Source: Rhodocyclus gracilis
GTDB taxonomy: Bacteria > Pseudomonadota > Gammaproteobacteria > Burkholderiales > Rhodocyclaceae
Length of the DNA: 64,000 nucleotides
Assembly (NCBI RefSeq): GCF_009617575.1
Contig: NZ_WIXJ01000005.1
Coordinates: forward strand, 62,001-126,000
Direction: 5' to 3'
The first letter of the stretch is position 1. Each line of letters starts with the position of its first letter. A program made the position numbers and the translations under genes. The notes under the pieces are model-generated. The model searched no databases. It saw only the letters and a list, made by a program, of their open reading frames with translations, and was not told the DNA's origin. Positions 1 to 9,061 of this stretch are shown here, piece after piece.

Positions 1-186
1 ATGTCCGCGCAACGATACGGCGTGCACGGCGTAACCACGCGCGGCGAACCAGGGCAGGAAATGCTCGGCCCAGATCCAGGCGCCGCAAAAGGCGCCGTGG
101 ACAAAGAGGAGAGGCGGCCCTGCCGGCGCAGCGCCCGTCGGGCTGGCGGAGATGAGCTCCAGTGCGCCGACGCGGCGGTGAATCAC
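1..186 (-). CDS. alpha/beta hydrolase, N-terminal part (cut by window edge)
   Basis: The first 62 codons of a gene running off the left edge. The reading frame contains LLFVHGAFCGAW, the strand-loop with the HG oxyanion-hole motif of alpha/beta hydrolases, followed by the YAVHAVSLRGH strand seen in the same fold. The catalytic Ser, Asp and His lie outside the window, so substrate and activity cannot be judged. The likely start is GTG at 186-184, which overlaps the cca stop as GTGA and suggests translational coupling to cca. An upstream in-frame start is not excluded. Confidence 0.7.
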   Translation of the reverse strand, partial: MIHRRVGALELISASPTGAAPAGPPLLFVHGAFCGAWIWAEHFLPWFAARGYAVHAVSLRGH

Positions 187-1421
187 GCGCTATCCAGCGC
201 CAGGCGCACGGCCTGCGCGCGCGCCTCGTGCAGATGCTGGCGAATGGTGGCTGGATCGGCGCAAGCGCGCACCACAGCCGCAGCATCGACCGCGCCGACG
301 GCGCTCAGCGCTCGCTGCAGCAGTGCGCGGGGCGCATAGGGCGCGTCGGCAAAACCCGTGCGGCCGCGATGGTCGCAGGCGCAGACATCGAGCAGCAGGG
401 CGAAGCGTTGCGGGCGGCGCAGAGCGTCGCAGCGTTCCAGCAAGGAGGTCAGGGCCGCCGGCGATAGCTCACCCGCACGGTGAATTTCACCGTGGTGGCG
501 CGTCGCCAGCAGCGCGAGTTCGCGGCACTCGGCGGGCGGCTTGAGGCGTTCGCACAGCGTGGTCAGCGGCGCCTCGCCGCGCTGCTCGTGTTCCGGATGA
601 TTGGGCAGATCTGCGCTCGCCGTCAGTCCTTTGCCGAGATCGTGCAGCAAGGCGGCAAAGCGCCCGGCGAGCGGCAGGTTGTCGCGCGCCGCCTGGTCGA
701 GGACGAGCAGGCTGTGTTCGCCGGTATCGATTTCCGGATGAACGTCGGCGCGCTGTGGCACGCCAAACAGGTGATCCATTTCCGGCAGGAGACGCACCAG
801 CGCGCCGCATTCGCGCAGGACGCGAAAGAAGCGCGAGGGCGTTGCTTCCATGAGCGCGCGCGCCAGCTCCTGCCAGACCCGTTCGGCGACGAGGTGATCG
901 ACTTCGCCCGCCTGCGTCATTTCGCGCATCACTTGCAGCGTTTCGGGCGCGATAGTGAAGTCGGCGGGCGGGCGCGAGAAACGCGCGGCAAAGCGGGCAA
1001 TGCGCAGAATGCGCACCGGGTCTTCGCTGAACGCCGGGCCAACGTGGCGCAGACGCCGGGCCGCCAGATCGGCGCGGCCATCGAAGGGGTCGATCAGCTC
1101 TCCGTCGGCGGCGCGGGCCATCGCGTTGATGGTGAGATCGCGGCGCGCCAGGTCTTCGTCGAGGGTGACATCGGGGGCGGCATAGAAGGTGAAGCCGGCG
1201 TAGCCGTGCCCACTCTTGCGCTCGGTGCGGGCAAGCGCGTATTCGTCATGCGTCTGCGGGTGCAGAAACACCGGGAAGTCGCGCCCGACCGGGCGAAAGC
1301 CACGTGCCAGCAATTGTTCGGGCGTCGCGCCGACCACCACGTAGTCGCGGTCGACGACGGGCAGACCGAGCAATTCGTCGCGGACGGCGCCGCCAACGAT
1401 GTAAATCTGCCAGTCACTCAT
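183..1421 (-). CDS. cca: CCA-adding tRNA nucleotidyltransferase
   Basis: Adds or repairs the 3'-terminal CCA of tRNAs. The 412-residue product matches the length of the long proteobacterial enzyme. The N-terminus has GGAVRDELLG followed by the metal-binding D-x-D (residues about 21-23, VVDRDYV). The LARRDLTINAMA and DPFDG motifs of class II nucleotidyltransferases follow. A C-terminal HD domain (LLHDLGKG, about residue 255) matches the phosphatase/phosphodiesterase domain of the E. coli-type protein. I chose the ATG at 1421 (MSDWQIYIVGG) because the upstream in-frame stretch is arginine-rich and unlike the family. The alpha/beta hydrolase gene overlaps its stop. Confidence 0.95.
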   Translation of the reverse strand: MSDWQIYIVGGAVRDELLGLPVVDRDYVVVGATPEQLLARGFRPVGRDFPVFLHPQTHDEYALARTERKSGHGYAGFTFYAAPDVTLDEDLARRDLTINAMARAADGELIDPFDGRADLAARRLRHVGPAFSEDPVRILRIARFAARFSRPPADFTIAPETLQVMREMTQAGEVDHLVAERVWQELARALMEATPSRFFRVLRECGALVRLLPEMDHLFGVPQRADVHPEIDTGEHSLLVLDQAARDNLPLAGRFAALLHDLGKGLTASADLPNHPEHEQRGEAPLTTLCERLKPPAECRELALLATRHHGEIHRAGELSPAALTSLLERCDALRRPQRFALLLDVCACDHRGRTGFADAPYAPRALLQRALSAVGAVDAAAVVRACADPATIRQHLHEARAQAVRLALDSA

Positions 1422-1470
1422 CGGCGGAGTCTGCTGGGATGTGCAGGGCGCGATGCTGGCATGGCGTCGC

Positions 1471-2427
1471 CTAGCGGCCTGCGCGCAGGCGCAGATCGTC
1501 GAGACGGCCTTTTGGCGTTTGCGCGGAGAGGTAGCCCGGCGCGACAGCTTCCAGCGGCGTCGGCCGCCAGTCGGGGTAGTCATGCGTTCCGTCGCTAACG
1601 TTGTCGACCTGCATGGAGCGCAGGTTATCCGGCGTCATGGGCGGGTTGGGCAGCCACTTGAGGAGGTTGGCTTGCAGCGCAGCGATGGCGTCCGGCAGTT
1701 CGATGACGGGGCGCGGATGACCGCTGATCTCGCCGGTGTATTCGACCAGCTGGCGCAGCGTATAAATACCGGGACCGGCAAGGTCGTAGCGCTGACCGAT
1801 GGTGTCGTTGCGGTCGAGGCAGTCGCAGAACGCCCAGGCGACGTCGCCCGCGTAAACCGGCTGAAAGCGCGCTCGCGCCCCGGCCAGCGGAAACACCGGC
1901 GCGAGGCGCAGGAACCTGGCGAAGAGCGTGAGGAAGGCGTCGCCCCCACCAAAAATCACCGATGGCCGGAAGGCGGTGACATCGATGCCTTCGGCGGCAA
2001 AGGCGGCGGCCTCGCCGGCTGCTTTCGAACGCAGGTACTCGGAGGGGGCGTCGCTCGCCGTGCCGAGGGCGCTCATGTGCACGAGGCGACGCACGCCGGA
2101 TTCCTGCATCGCGGTGACGATGCGTTGTGGCAGTTCGACATGCGCCCGCGCGAAGCCGCTGCCGTAGGGCGAACGTGAATCGCGGTCGTGCAGGATGCCG
2201 ACGAGGTTGATCACGGCATCCTGTCCGCGCATCAGTTCGCGCAGGGCGAGCGGATTGAAGACGTCGGTGACGACGGTTTCGATGGTTGGCAACAAGGTAA
2301 GGCGGCGCGCATGTTCGTGGCGGCGGGTGGGAATCCGCACGCGCACGCCCTGCTCGGTCAGACGGTTGGCAATCCAGCCGCCGACGAAGCCACTACCGCC
2401 GATCAGAAGTACGTTGTTGCTCGCCAT
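1471..2427 (-). CDS. NDUFA9-like NAD(P)-binding epimerase/reductase (atypical SDR)
   Basis: A 318-residue extended/atypical short-chain dehydrogenase-like protein. The N-terminus has the Rossmann motif GGSGFVGGWIANRL, then an Asp near the end of the next strand and a VINLVGILHD segment. This is the pattern of the bacterial complex I NDUFA9 subunit family. The active-site region is not the canonical Tyr-x-x-x-Lys, so catalysis is uncertain, and no complex I genes are nearby. It lies between slt and cca on the same strand; cca starts 49 bases downstream and may be co-transcribed. Confidence 0.85.
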   Translation of the reverse strand: MASNNVLLIGGSGFVGGWIANRLTEQGVRVRIPTRRHEHARRLTLLPTIETVVTDVFNPLALRELMRGQDAVINLVGILHDRDSRSPYGSGFARAHVELPQRIVTAMQESGVRRLVHMSALGTASDAPSEYLRSKAAGEAAAFAAEGIDVTAFRPSVIFGGGDAFLTLFARFLRLAPVFPLAGARARFQPVYAGDVAWAFCDCLDRNDTIGQRYDLAGPGIYTLRQLVEYTGEISGHPRPVIELPDAIAALQANLLKWLPNPPMTPDNLRSMQVDNVSDGTHDYPDWRPTPLEAVAPGYLSAQTPKGRLDDLRLRAGR

Positions 2428-2526
2428 GAAGTTCTCTCGAAATCAGTAAATCAGACGTGGAAGCCATCGGCGCGCCAGAACTGCCGTGCGGTGCCATGCC
2501 GCGCGCGCCACCATTCGACTGCGTCC

Positions 2527-2563
2527 GCCGGCGGGCGTTCGTGCCATGACGACGCCCGCTGGC
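2527..2563 (-). other. GC-rich hairpin downstream of slt
   Basis: An inverted repeat (11-12 bp arms, GCCGGCGGGCGT against GACGCCCGCTGGC, one mismatch) begins 17 bases after the slt stop. Its position suits a terminator or 3' mRNA-stabilising stem, but there is no uridine run, so intrinsic termination is doubtful. Confidence 0.4.
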
Positions 2564-2579
2564 GCGTGTGTCTCTTGTC

Positions 2580-4532
2580 TCAGGGCAGATCGCTGTTAGC
2601 GCCGTCGGCACCGGTGCGTGGGCCGATGACGCCGAGCCGTGCCTTCAGCGATTGCGGGCGGCCGTCGAACTGCGCCGAGTAATAGACGGAGTTGCTCATG
2701 ACTTTTTTGACGTAGTCGCGCGTTTCGCTGAACGGGATCGTCTCCGCGTAGATGGCGCCTTCGAGCGGGCGGTCAGCGCGCCATTTGCGCGCCCGTGCCG
2801 GGCCGGCATTGTAGGCGGCCGAGGCGAGCACCGGCTGGTCGTCGAGGCTGTCGAGGACCATGCGCATGTAGCTGGTGCCAAGGAGGACGTTCACGTCGGC
2901 GTCGCCGACGCGGCCGTGCTGGTAATCCTTGAGGCCGATTTTCTTCGCCACCCATTTGGCTGTCGCCGGCATCAACTGCATCAACCCGGAGGCGCCAACG
3001 CTCGAACGGGCGTCGGTGACGAAGCGGCTCTCCTGACGCATCAGGCCATAGACCCAGCCTTCGTCGAGCGACTGATTGCGCGCGGCCGGCCGCACCTGAT
3101 CGGCAAAGGGAGCGGGATAGCGCAGCGAAAAATCGTGTTCGTTCTTGGTGCGGTCGGCGGTGGCGATGGAGCGGTCGAAGATGTCGCTGCGCCGGGCGAT
3201 CTCGGCGGCGGCGAGTAATTCGCGGTCGTTCATGCCACGCAAGGCCCAGTTCCATTCGCGCACGGCTTCAAAGCGCAGGTTGAGGCGGAAGAAGGTCAGC
3301 GCGCGTTGAATGCCCGGCTGGGCGGCCACCTGATTGAGCTCGTCACGTGTCGGCGGACGCGCGCGTGGCGGCGTTTGCGTCGGGCGGTTGAGCTCGTCGT
3401 CGGCGAGATTGCCGTAAAAATTGGGCTGCCCGGCGATGCGGGCAAACAGCGTGTTCGCCTCTTCGACGCGACCGCCGGCCCGGTAGGCGCGGCCGAGCCA
3501 GTAGGTCCAGTCGGGCAGCGCGGCCAGTGCCGGCGGCATTTTTTCGATGGTCGCCCGTAGCGCCGCCCAGTCTTGAGCGCGCAGGGCCGCCCGCGCCTTC
3601 CACTGGATGGCCTCGTCGCCCAGCGAGGCGTTGCCGGCGCGACGGAAGTCGTCGAGCGCTTCCGGCAGGTGGCGCTGCGCGGCCAGCCAGCCGATCTGCG
3701 CCCAGGCCCAGGAGCGTTCGCTGGCTTGCAGACGGCTCTCGATACGCGTCAGCTGGTCGGCGGCGACGCGCGGATCGCTGCGGGCAATGCGCTGGATGGC
3801 GAGCGCGGCGAGCTCACGCAGCGCGCGGTTGTTGCCGAAATCGGCGGGCAGCCGGACGAGCCAGGGCATCGGCTTGTCGATGACGGCGTCGACAACGCTG
3901 CTGTCGGGCGTCTGCGTCGGCGGTAGATAGTTCATGCTCAGACGCGCCGCCGCCATCTTGTTGGCTTCGAACTGGCGACGGATGCGCGCCCAGGCGTCGT
4001 CGGCCAGCACGCGCTTGTCGACGATCAGCGATTCGATCACCGGCACGCAGGCGTCGGGCGGCTCGAGCAGGTTGAGCCAGAGCGGCAACGCATCGTCGCT
4101 GGCCGTGGCATCACCGCGGGCACGCCGGCTTTGCAGCGTATAGCAGACGATGTCCTGATCGGGCTGCGCCAGCTTGCCAACTTCGGCGTCGAATTCCGCC
4201 CATTGCTGACGCGAAGCGAGCAGCTTCAGCCAGTCGCTGCGCAGACGTTCGGCGAGGAAGCTCTTGTCGTGCCGCGTCAGGAAGCTGCGGATCGTTCCGG
4301 CGTCCATGTCTTTCAGGCGCGGCGAGATCAGCCAGTAGTCGATGTACGGTTCAAGTTCATAGCCGCGCAGATCGGGGGCAATGCGTTCGAGCTTGGCGCG
4401 GTCGCCGAGGCGGTAGGCGTCACGCGCGGCGAGAAAACGGTCGTCGCCGACGTCCGCCGCCGCCGGCAGCGGTGCCAGCAAGGCAGCCAGCACGGCGGTC
4501 AGCGCGAACGAAATGGCGGAAAAGGGCTTCAT
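2580..4532 (-). CDS. slt: soluble lytic murein transglycosylase
   Basis: Periplasmic peptidoglycan-cleaving enzyme of the Slt70 type, 650 residues. The ATG at 4532 gives a clear signal peptide (MKPFSAISFALTAVLAA, then LPAAADVG). The long middle part is the alpha-helical ring typical of Slt70. The C-terminal goose-type lysozyme domain begins near residue 490. It has VYGLMRQESRF with the catalytic Glu, GASGLMQLMPATAKW, and SAAYNAGPARARKWR. A longer upstream in-frame start (4628) would bury the signal peptide and was rejected. The neighbour upstream is the divergent fau, an arrangement common in betaproteobacteria. Confidence 0.93.
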   Translation of the reverse strand: MKPFSAISFALTAVLAALLAPLPAAADVGDDRFLAARDAYRLGDRAKLERIAPDLRGYELEPYIDYWLISPRLKDMDAGTIRSFLTRHDKSFLAERLRSDWLKLLASRQQWAEFDAEVGKLAQPDQDIVCYTLQSRRARGDATASDDALPLWLNLLEPPDACVPVIESLIVDKRVLADDAWARIRRQFEANKMAAARLSMNYLPPTQTPDSSVVDAVIDKPMPWLVRLPADFGNNRALRELAALAIQRIARSDPRVAADQLTRIESRLQASERSWAWAQIGWLAAQRHLPEALDDFRRAGNASLGDEAIQWKARAALRAQDWAALRATIEKMPPALAALPDWTYWLGRAYRAGGRVEEANTLFARIAGQPNFYGNLADDELNRPTQTPPRARPPTRDELNQVAAQPGIQRALTFFRLNLRFEAVREWNWALRGMNDRELLAAAEIARRSDIFDRSIATADRTKNEHDFSLRYPAPFADQVRPAARNQSLDEGWVYGLMRQESRFVTDARSSVGASGLMQLMPATAKWVAKKIGLKDYQHGRVGDADVNVLLGTSYMRMVLDSLDDQPVLASAAYNAGPARARKWRADRPLEGAIYAETIPFSETRDYVKKVMSNSVYYSAQFDGRPQSLKARLGVIGPRTGADGANSDLP

Positions 4533-4782
4533 GTTAAGCTTTGCAGTGTCTGGGTAGGGTCGGGGGCGTCGGTCGGCGGAGGGCAGCGTGCAGAGCGCGT
4601 GGCATCGGTACCGGGGTTTGACCGGCATTCTTGCATTTCGTCGGCGCGATTTTTAGGCGTTGTGACAGCCCGTCACTTCGCCTTCAGCGCGCGGCGCGTC
4701 GCCTCGTCTTCCGTCAGCCAGAACGCTGCCGACGCCGGCAAAGCCTGACGCCAGCAAGGAAACTTCCCGGAAAGCATAGCAC

Positions 4783-5469
4783 ATGGCAGACCTCATGAAG
4801 CCGTCGGCGCCCGCGCCGGAACCGCCCGTCAAGGCCGAGGCGATGGAAACGGCGAAGGCAGAAGCGTTGAACGTGGCGAAGGAAAATACGGGCGACGAGG
4901 CGTTCCGTCGCCAGTTGCGGCGCAGTCTGCTGGCGCAGCGCCGTACGCTGTCGGCCGACGACTGCGCGCACGCTTCGGCGCTGATCTGCGCGCATCTGCG
5001 CGAGCATTTTCCGCAGCTGGCCGTTTGCTGTGTCGGCTTTTGCTGGCCGATGAACCATGAGCCGGATGTGCGCGCCGCGCTGGCAGAGTGGGCAAAGTCG
5101 CCGGCGCCCGGATTCCTGGCCGCCTTGCCGGTCGTTGCCGAGGTGGCGAAACCCCTGCTCTTTCGCGCCTGGCAGCCGGGCGAGACGATGTTCGCGCGCG
5201 ACTGCCACGGCATTCCCTATCCGGCGAGCGGCGCCCTCGTCCACCCCGACGCCCTGCTGATTCCCTGTGCGGCAGTCGATGCCGCCGGTTATCGCCTGGG
5301 CTATGGCGGTGGCTATTTTGACCGGACGCTGGCAGCGCGCTCGCCGCGTCCGCTGGCGATTGGTGTGGCGTACGCCTTTGCCTGTGTCGACAGCGTGCGA
5401 CCGCAGCTGCACGATGAGCCGCTCGATGCGCTCGTCACCGAGGCCGGCGTGACGTACTTCGCGTCTTAG
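4783..5469 (+). CDS. fau: 5-formyltetrahydrofolate cyclo-ligase
   Basis: Converts 5-formyl-THF to 5,10-methenyl-THF with ATP. The C-terminal half contains LIPCAAVDAAGYRLGYGGG then YFDRTLA, the signature of the family, and the N-terminal core has RRQLRRSLLAQRR. The annotated protein is 228 residues, about 35-40 longer than usual because of an Ala/Glu/Lys-rich leader before residue 40. ATG 4783 has a GGAAAG-type ribosome site 8 bases upstream, and no better in-frame ATG lies near the core, so the extension may be real. Its stop overlaps the stop of the convergent PAS-GGDEF-EAL gene by four bases. Confidence 0.9.
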   Translation: MADLMKPSAPAPEPPVKAEAMETAKAEALNVAKENTGDEAFRRQLRRSLLAQRRTLSADDCAHASALICAHLREHFPQLAVCCVGFCWPMNHEPDVRAALAEWAKSPAPGFLAALPVVAEVAKPLLFRAWQPGETMFARDCHGIPYPASGALVHPDALLIPCAAVDAAGYRLGYGGGYFDRTLAARSPRPLAIGVAYAFACVDSVRPQLHDEPLDALVTEAGVTYFAS

Positions 5470-8400
5470 GCGGGGATGCTGCGCGGCGGGACGGCGTGCG
5501 CGCGGATGAAGTCCTGCAGCGCGTCGGCCGGCAGTGGCTGCGCAAACCAGAAGCCCTGTCCTTCGTCGCAGTGGAAGAGCTTGAGGCGATCCGCAAGTTC
5601 TTGCGTCTCGACGCCCTCGGCGATGGTTTTCAGCTTCAGGCTGTGCGCCATTTCGATGATGGCGCGGACGATGGCGGCGTCGTCCGGGTCGCTGACCAGA
5701 TCGCGGACGAAGGATTGGTCGATCTTCAGCTTGTCGACGTCAAAGCGCTTCAGATAGGCGAGGCTGGAATAGCCGGTGCCGAAGTCGTCCACCGACAGCT
5801 TGATGCCGATGGCTTTGAGCCGCTGCAGCGTCTCCAGCGTCGCGTCGACGTCTTGCAGCAGCAGGGATTCGGTGAGTTCCAGTTCGAGCCATTGCGCGTC
5901 GAGATCGGCGAGGACGAGCGCTTCGATGACCGTTTCGACGAGATCGTGGCGACGGAACTGCGCCGCCGAGAGATTGACGGCGACGACGAAGGGCGGCAAT
6001 CCGGCCCTCTGCCATTCACTCGCCTGCCGACAGGCTTCGCGCAGCACCCAGGCGCCGATCGGCACGATCAGGCCGCATTCCTCGGCGACGGGAATGAAGG
6101 CGGACGGCGGCGTCAGGTTGCCGGAGGCGTCGGCCCAGCGGATGAGAGCTTCGGCGCCGATGATGCGGCGCTCGGCGAGATCGATCTGCGGCTGGTAATG
6201 CAGGACGAATTCGCTGTTTTCCAACGCCCGGCGCAGCCGTGTTTCGAGATCGAGCCGTTCGATGGCCTGCACGTTCATCTGCTCGGCAAAGAAGCGGTAG
6301 GTATTCCGGCCGGATTGCTTGGCGTGGTACATCGCCGTGTCGGCCTTTTGCATGAGCGCGTCGAAATCCTTGGCGTCGTCGGGGTAAAAGGCGATGCCGA
6401 TGGAGAAACAGGCCGACAGGGTGTGGCCGTCGACGAGCAGCGGTTCGTTCGACTGTTCGTGAATCTTGTCGGCAATGCGCGCGACGCACTCGGTGTCGCG
6501 CACGTCGTTGATGACGACGACGAATTCGTCGCCGCCCAGGCGGGCCAGCGTGTCCGACTCGCGTAAGCACTTGCGCAGGCGGGCGACGGTCGCCACCAGC
6601 AGCGCGTCGCCGACCGGGTGGCCGAGCGAGTCGTTGATGGTCTTGAAGCGGTCGAGGTCGAGGAACAAGAGCGCAAAGCGCGAATTCATGCGGCTCGCCA
6701 GCGCCCGCGCCTGATCGACGCGGTCGCGCAACAGCAGGCGGTTGGGCAGGCGCGTCAGTGGATCGTGGTGGGCGAGGAATTCGACGCGCTGGTGCGCTTC
6801 CTTGCTCTCGGTGATGTCGCTGAAAGTGGCAATCGCCGCCGGCCGGCTGGCGTTGCTGAGCGGCGCGGCGTTGAACAGCAGCCAGCGCAGGCGACCGTTC
6901 GGCGATTTCATGCCGACGGTGATGGCGCGTACTTCCCTCTGTTCGCGCAGGGCGACCAGGGCCGGGAATTCCTCGATGGCGAAAACGGCGCCATCTTCGC
7001 GCAGCATCTGCCAGTTGCCCTCGAAGAGGGCGCGGCCGAGCAGCGCGGCTTGCGGTTGGCCGAGGATGTCGGCGGCGGCCGCGTTGGCGAAGATGACCGA
7101 GCCGTCGGCCGAGAGGACCGTCAGCCCTTCTGCCATGGCGCCGACGACGCTGCGGAAGCGCGCCTCGCTGTCGTGCAGACGGTCGATCATCGCCTTCATT
7201 TCGCTGATGTCTTCCTTGATCGCGACGAAGTGGCTGATGCGCCCGGTGCTGTCGCAGATCGGCGCGATCTGCGCGCGCTCGTGGTAGATGCTGCCATCGC
7301 GGCGGCGGTTGATGAATTCGCCGCGCCAGCTCTGCCCGGCAAGGATCGTCTGCCACAACTCGCGATAGACGGTGGCCGGCGTCTCGCCAGATTTCAGCAG
7401 GCGCGGGTTCTGCCCGATGGCGTCGGCGCGGGCGTAGCCGGTGGTTTCGCAAAAACGGTCGTTGACGTACTCGATGCGCCCCTGCGGGTCGGTGATGACG
7501 ATCGTTGCCGGATTCTGCTCGACGGCGAGCGACAGTTTGCGCGCCCAGGATTCCGCTGCACGCCGTTCGGTGACTTCGCGGAAGATGCCGATCACCGTCG
7601 GGCGCCGGGCCGAGCCGGTGCCGCCGATCAGCGGCGTCTCGTCGGGCGCTTCCGGCGTTTCCTCGTAGATCAGCATGCCGTCGAAGAAGCGCGGGCCATT
7701 GAGTGTCGGGAAGCCGAATTCGAGCGCGCGTTCCTGCTGCGAGGCGAAAACGCCGGCCAGCGCGCCTTGCCATAGCCCGGTGACGGCAGGATCAAGGCCA
7801 GGATAGTGCTCGAACGTGTGCCGCAGGCCGTGACCGAGCACGTCCTGGCGCAGCAGGCCGAAGCTCTGCTCGAAGGCGCCGTTGACGAGGCGTAGACGCC
7901 CGGCCTGATCGATGCGCAGAACGACGTCGGGCAGTTGCTCGACGAGCGCGGCGTAGGCGTGTTGCCGCTCCGCCAGCGCAGCGGTGCGCTCGGCGACCAG
8001 CGTTTCGGCGTAGGCGCGGCGGGTCAGCGCCTGGTGGAGGAGGAAGAGCACCAGCAGCGTGAACATGACACCGGCGATGAGCGGCGCGCGCGCCGTGGCG
8101 CGTGGCGTGGCGTCGAGCCAGGCTTGCGTCGGGCGGACGTGGATGTGCAGCGGCAGGCCGGCAAAATCGACGACGGAGGTGAAATCGAGATCGTTGTCGC
8201 CGGCCTCCGGCGCGGCACCCAGCAGGCGCGACAGCCAGTGTGCGAGACGGATCGGCGGCGCATCCGGAGGCTCGGCAAGCAGTTCAAGATCGAGACCGCG
8301 CGGGCGCATGCTGTCGTTGGCGGCGGCGAACAGCGTGGCCGTGTCGAGCGTCATCAGGATCAGTTCGCGCGGGGCCGAGGCGGGAGCGCCGCTGTGTTCG

Positions 8401-8951
8401 CTGGCCGGGGCGACGATCAACAGCGCAGCATCGGTCGCCGCTGCGCCCGGCAGGGTGACGTGCAGGGCGACGGCGGTGCCGGTCTTCAGCGCACGCGCCG
8501 TCGCGTTGCGCAGCGGGGGGGCTTCGGCGATGGCCGCGACGGCGTTCAAAGCGCTGGATTTGCTGCCGCTGGCTCGCGCACTCTCCGGCCCCGCGACCTC
8601 CTGGCGAACGATCAGACGTGCGCCGTCCTGCCGCGCGAGAACGACCGCCTGCGTGCCGGCGGGGAGTCCGGCGGCTTTGACGCAACGCGCAAAGCCTTGC
8701 GCGTCGCCACCGCCACAGAGTCGGCGCAGGACATCGAGTGTTTGCAAGGGGCTGCGCAGGCGCGTCGCGACGCTGCTGGCGCGTGCTTCGGCTTCAGCGA
8801 TGAAATGCTGGCGCAGCAGTTCTTCGTCGCTCGCCAGTTGATGCTTGGCGACGAGTAGCGTGATCAGCACGGCAGCGAGACCGACCAGCAGGAGGATCGG
8901 CCAGACGCGTCGCTGGTGCGGAGAGATGACGGGGCGGCGCGGGGAAATCAT
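5466..8951 (-). CDS. membrane PAS-GGDEF-EAL cyclic-di-GMP enzyme
   Basis: A 1161-residue signalling protein. A first membrane segment lies near residues 16-36 and a second near 288-310. They enclose a roughly 250-residue periplasmic sensor region that I do not recognise (possibly CHASE-like). Three PAS domains follow, starting near 330, 470 and 595, then GGDEF and EAL. The GGDEF motif is intact (RLGGDEFVVV, about residue 805), so cyclase activity is possible. The EAL domain keeps AEALIRW, LELTESLL, DDFGTGYSS and KIDQSFV, so phosphodiesterase activity is also possible. Net direction cannot be told from sequence. It stands alone, convergent with fau. Confidence 0.93.
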   Translation of the reverse strand: MISPRRPVISPHQRRVWPILLLVGLAAVLITLLVAKHQLASDEELLRQHFIAEAEARASSVATRLRSPLQTLDVLRRLCGGGDAQGFARCVKAAGLPAGTQAVVLARQDGARLIVRQEVAGPESARASGSKSSALNAVAAIAEAPPLRNATARALKTGTAVALHVTLPGAAATDAALLIVAPASEHSGAPASAPRELILMTLDTATLFAAANDSMRPRGLDLELLAEPPDAPPIRLAHWLSRLLGAAPEAGDNDLDFTSVVDFAGLPLHIHVRPTQAWLDATPRATARAPLIAGVMFTLLVLFLLHQALTRRAYAETLVAERTAALAERQHAYAALVEQLPDVVLRIDQAGRLRLVNGAFEQSFGLLRQDVLGHGLRHTFEHYPGLDPAVTGLWQGALAGVFASQQERALEFGFPTLNGPRFFDGMLIYEETPEAPDETPLIGGTGSARRPTVIGIFREVTERRAAESWARKLSLAVEQNPATIVITDPQGRIEYVNDRFCETTGYARADAIGQNPRLLKSGETPATVYRELWQTILAGQSWRGEFINRRRDGSIYHERAQIAPICDSTGRISHFVAIKEDISEMKAMIDRLHDSEARFRSVVGAMAEGLTVLSADGSVIFANAAAADILGQPQAALLGRALFEGNWQMLREDGAVFAIEEFPALVALREQREVRAITVGMKSPNGRLRWLLFNAAPLSNASRPAAIATFSDITESKEAHQRVEFLAHHDPLTRLPNRLLLRDRVDQARALASRMNSRFALLFLDLDRFKTINDSLGHPVGDALLVATVARLRKCLRESDTLARLGGDEFVVVINDVRDTECVARIADKIHEQSNEPLLVDGHTLSACFSIGIAFYPDDAKDFDALMQKADTAMYHAKQSGRNTYRFFAEQMNVQAIERLDLETRLRRALENSEFVLHYQPQIDLAERRIIGAEALIRWADASGNLTPPSAFIPVAEECGLIVPIGAWVLREACRQASEWQRAGLPPFVVAVNLSAAQFRRHDLVETVIEALVLADLDAQWLELELTESLLLQDVDATLETLQRLKAIGIKLSVDDFGTGYSSLAYLKRFDVDKLKIDQSFVRDLVSDPDDAAIVRAIIEMAHSLKLKTIAEGVETQELADRLKLFHCDEGQGFWFAQPLPADALQDFIRAHAVPPRSIPA

Positions 8952-9061
8952 GAGGTGTCGTGAGAACGCCGGTGATCCGGCAGGGGACGGGAACGACGTG
9001 CCGTAGGGGATATTCGTGGGGCGCGTTCCTCGTCCCGAGGGCGGCTAGTGTGCCGCTTCTT

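Noticed and set aside
480-1598. A 372-codon open frame on the plus strand
   Set aside because: Antisense to cca, which has all its catalytic motifs.
4533-4782. 6S RNA between slt and fau
   Set aside because: This is where ssrS often lies in proteobacteria, but I could not find the closing stem or conserved 5' block. A covariance search with the 6S model would decide.
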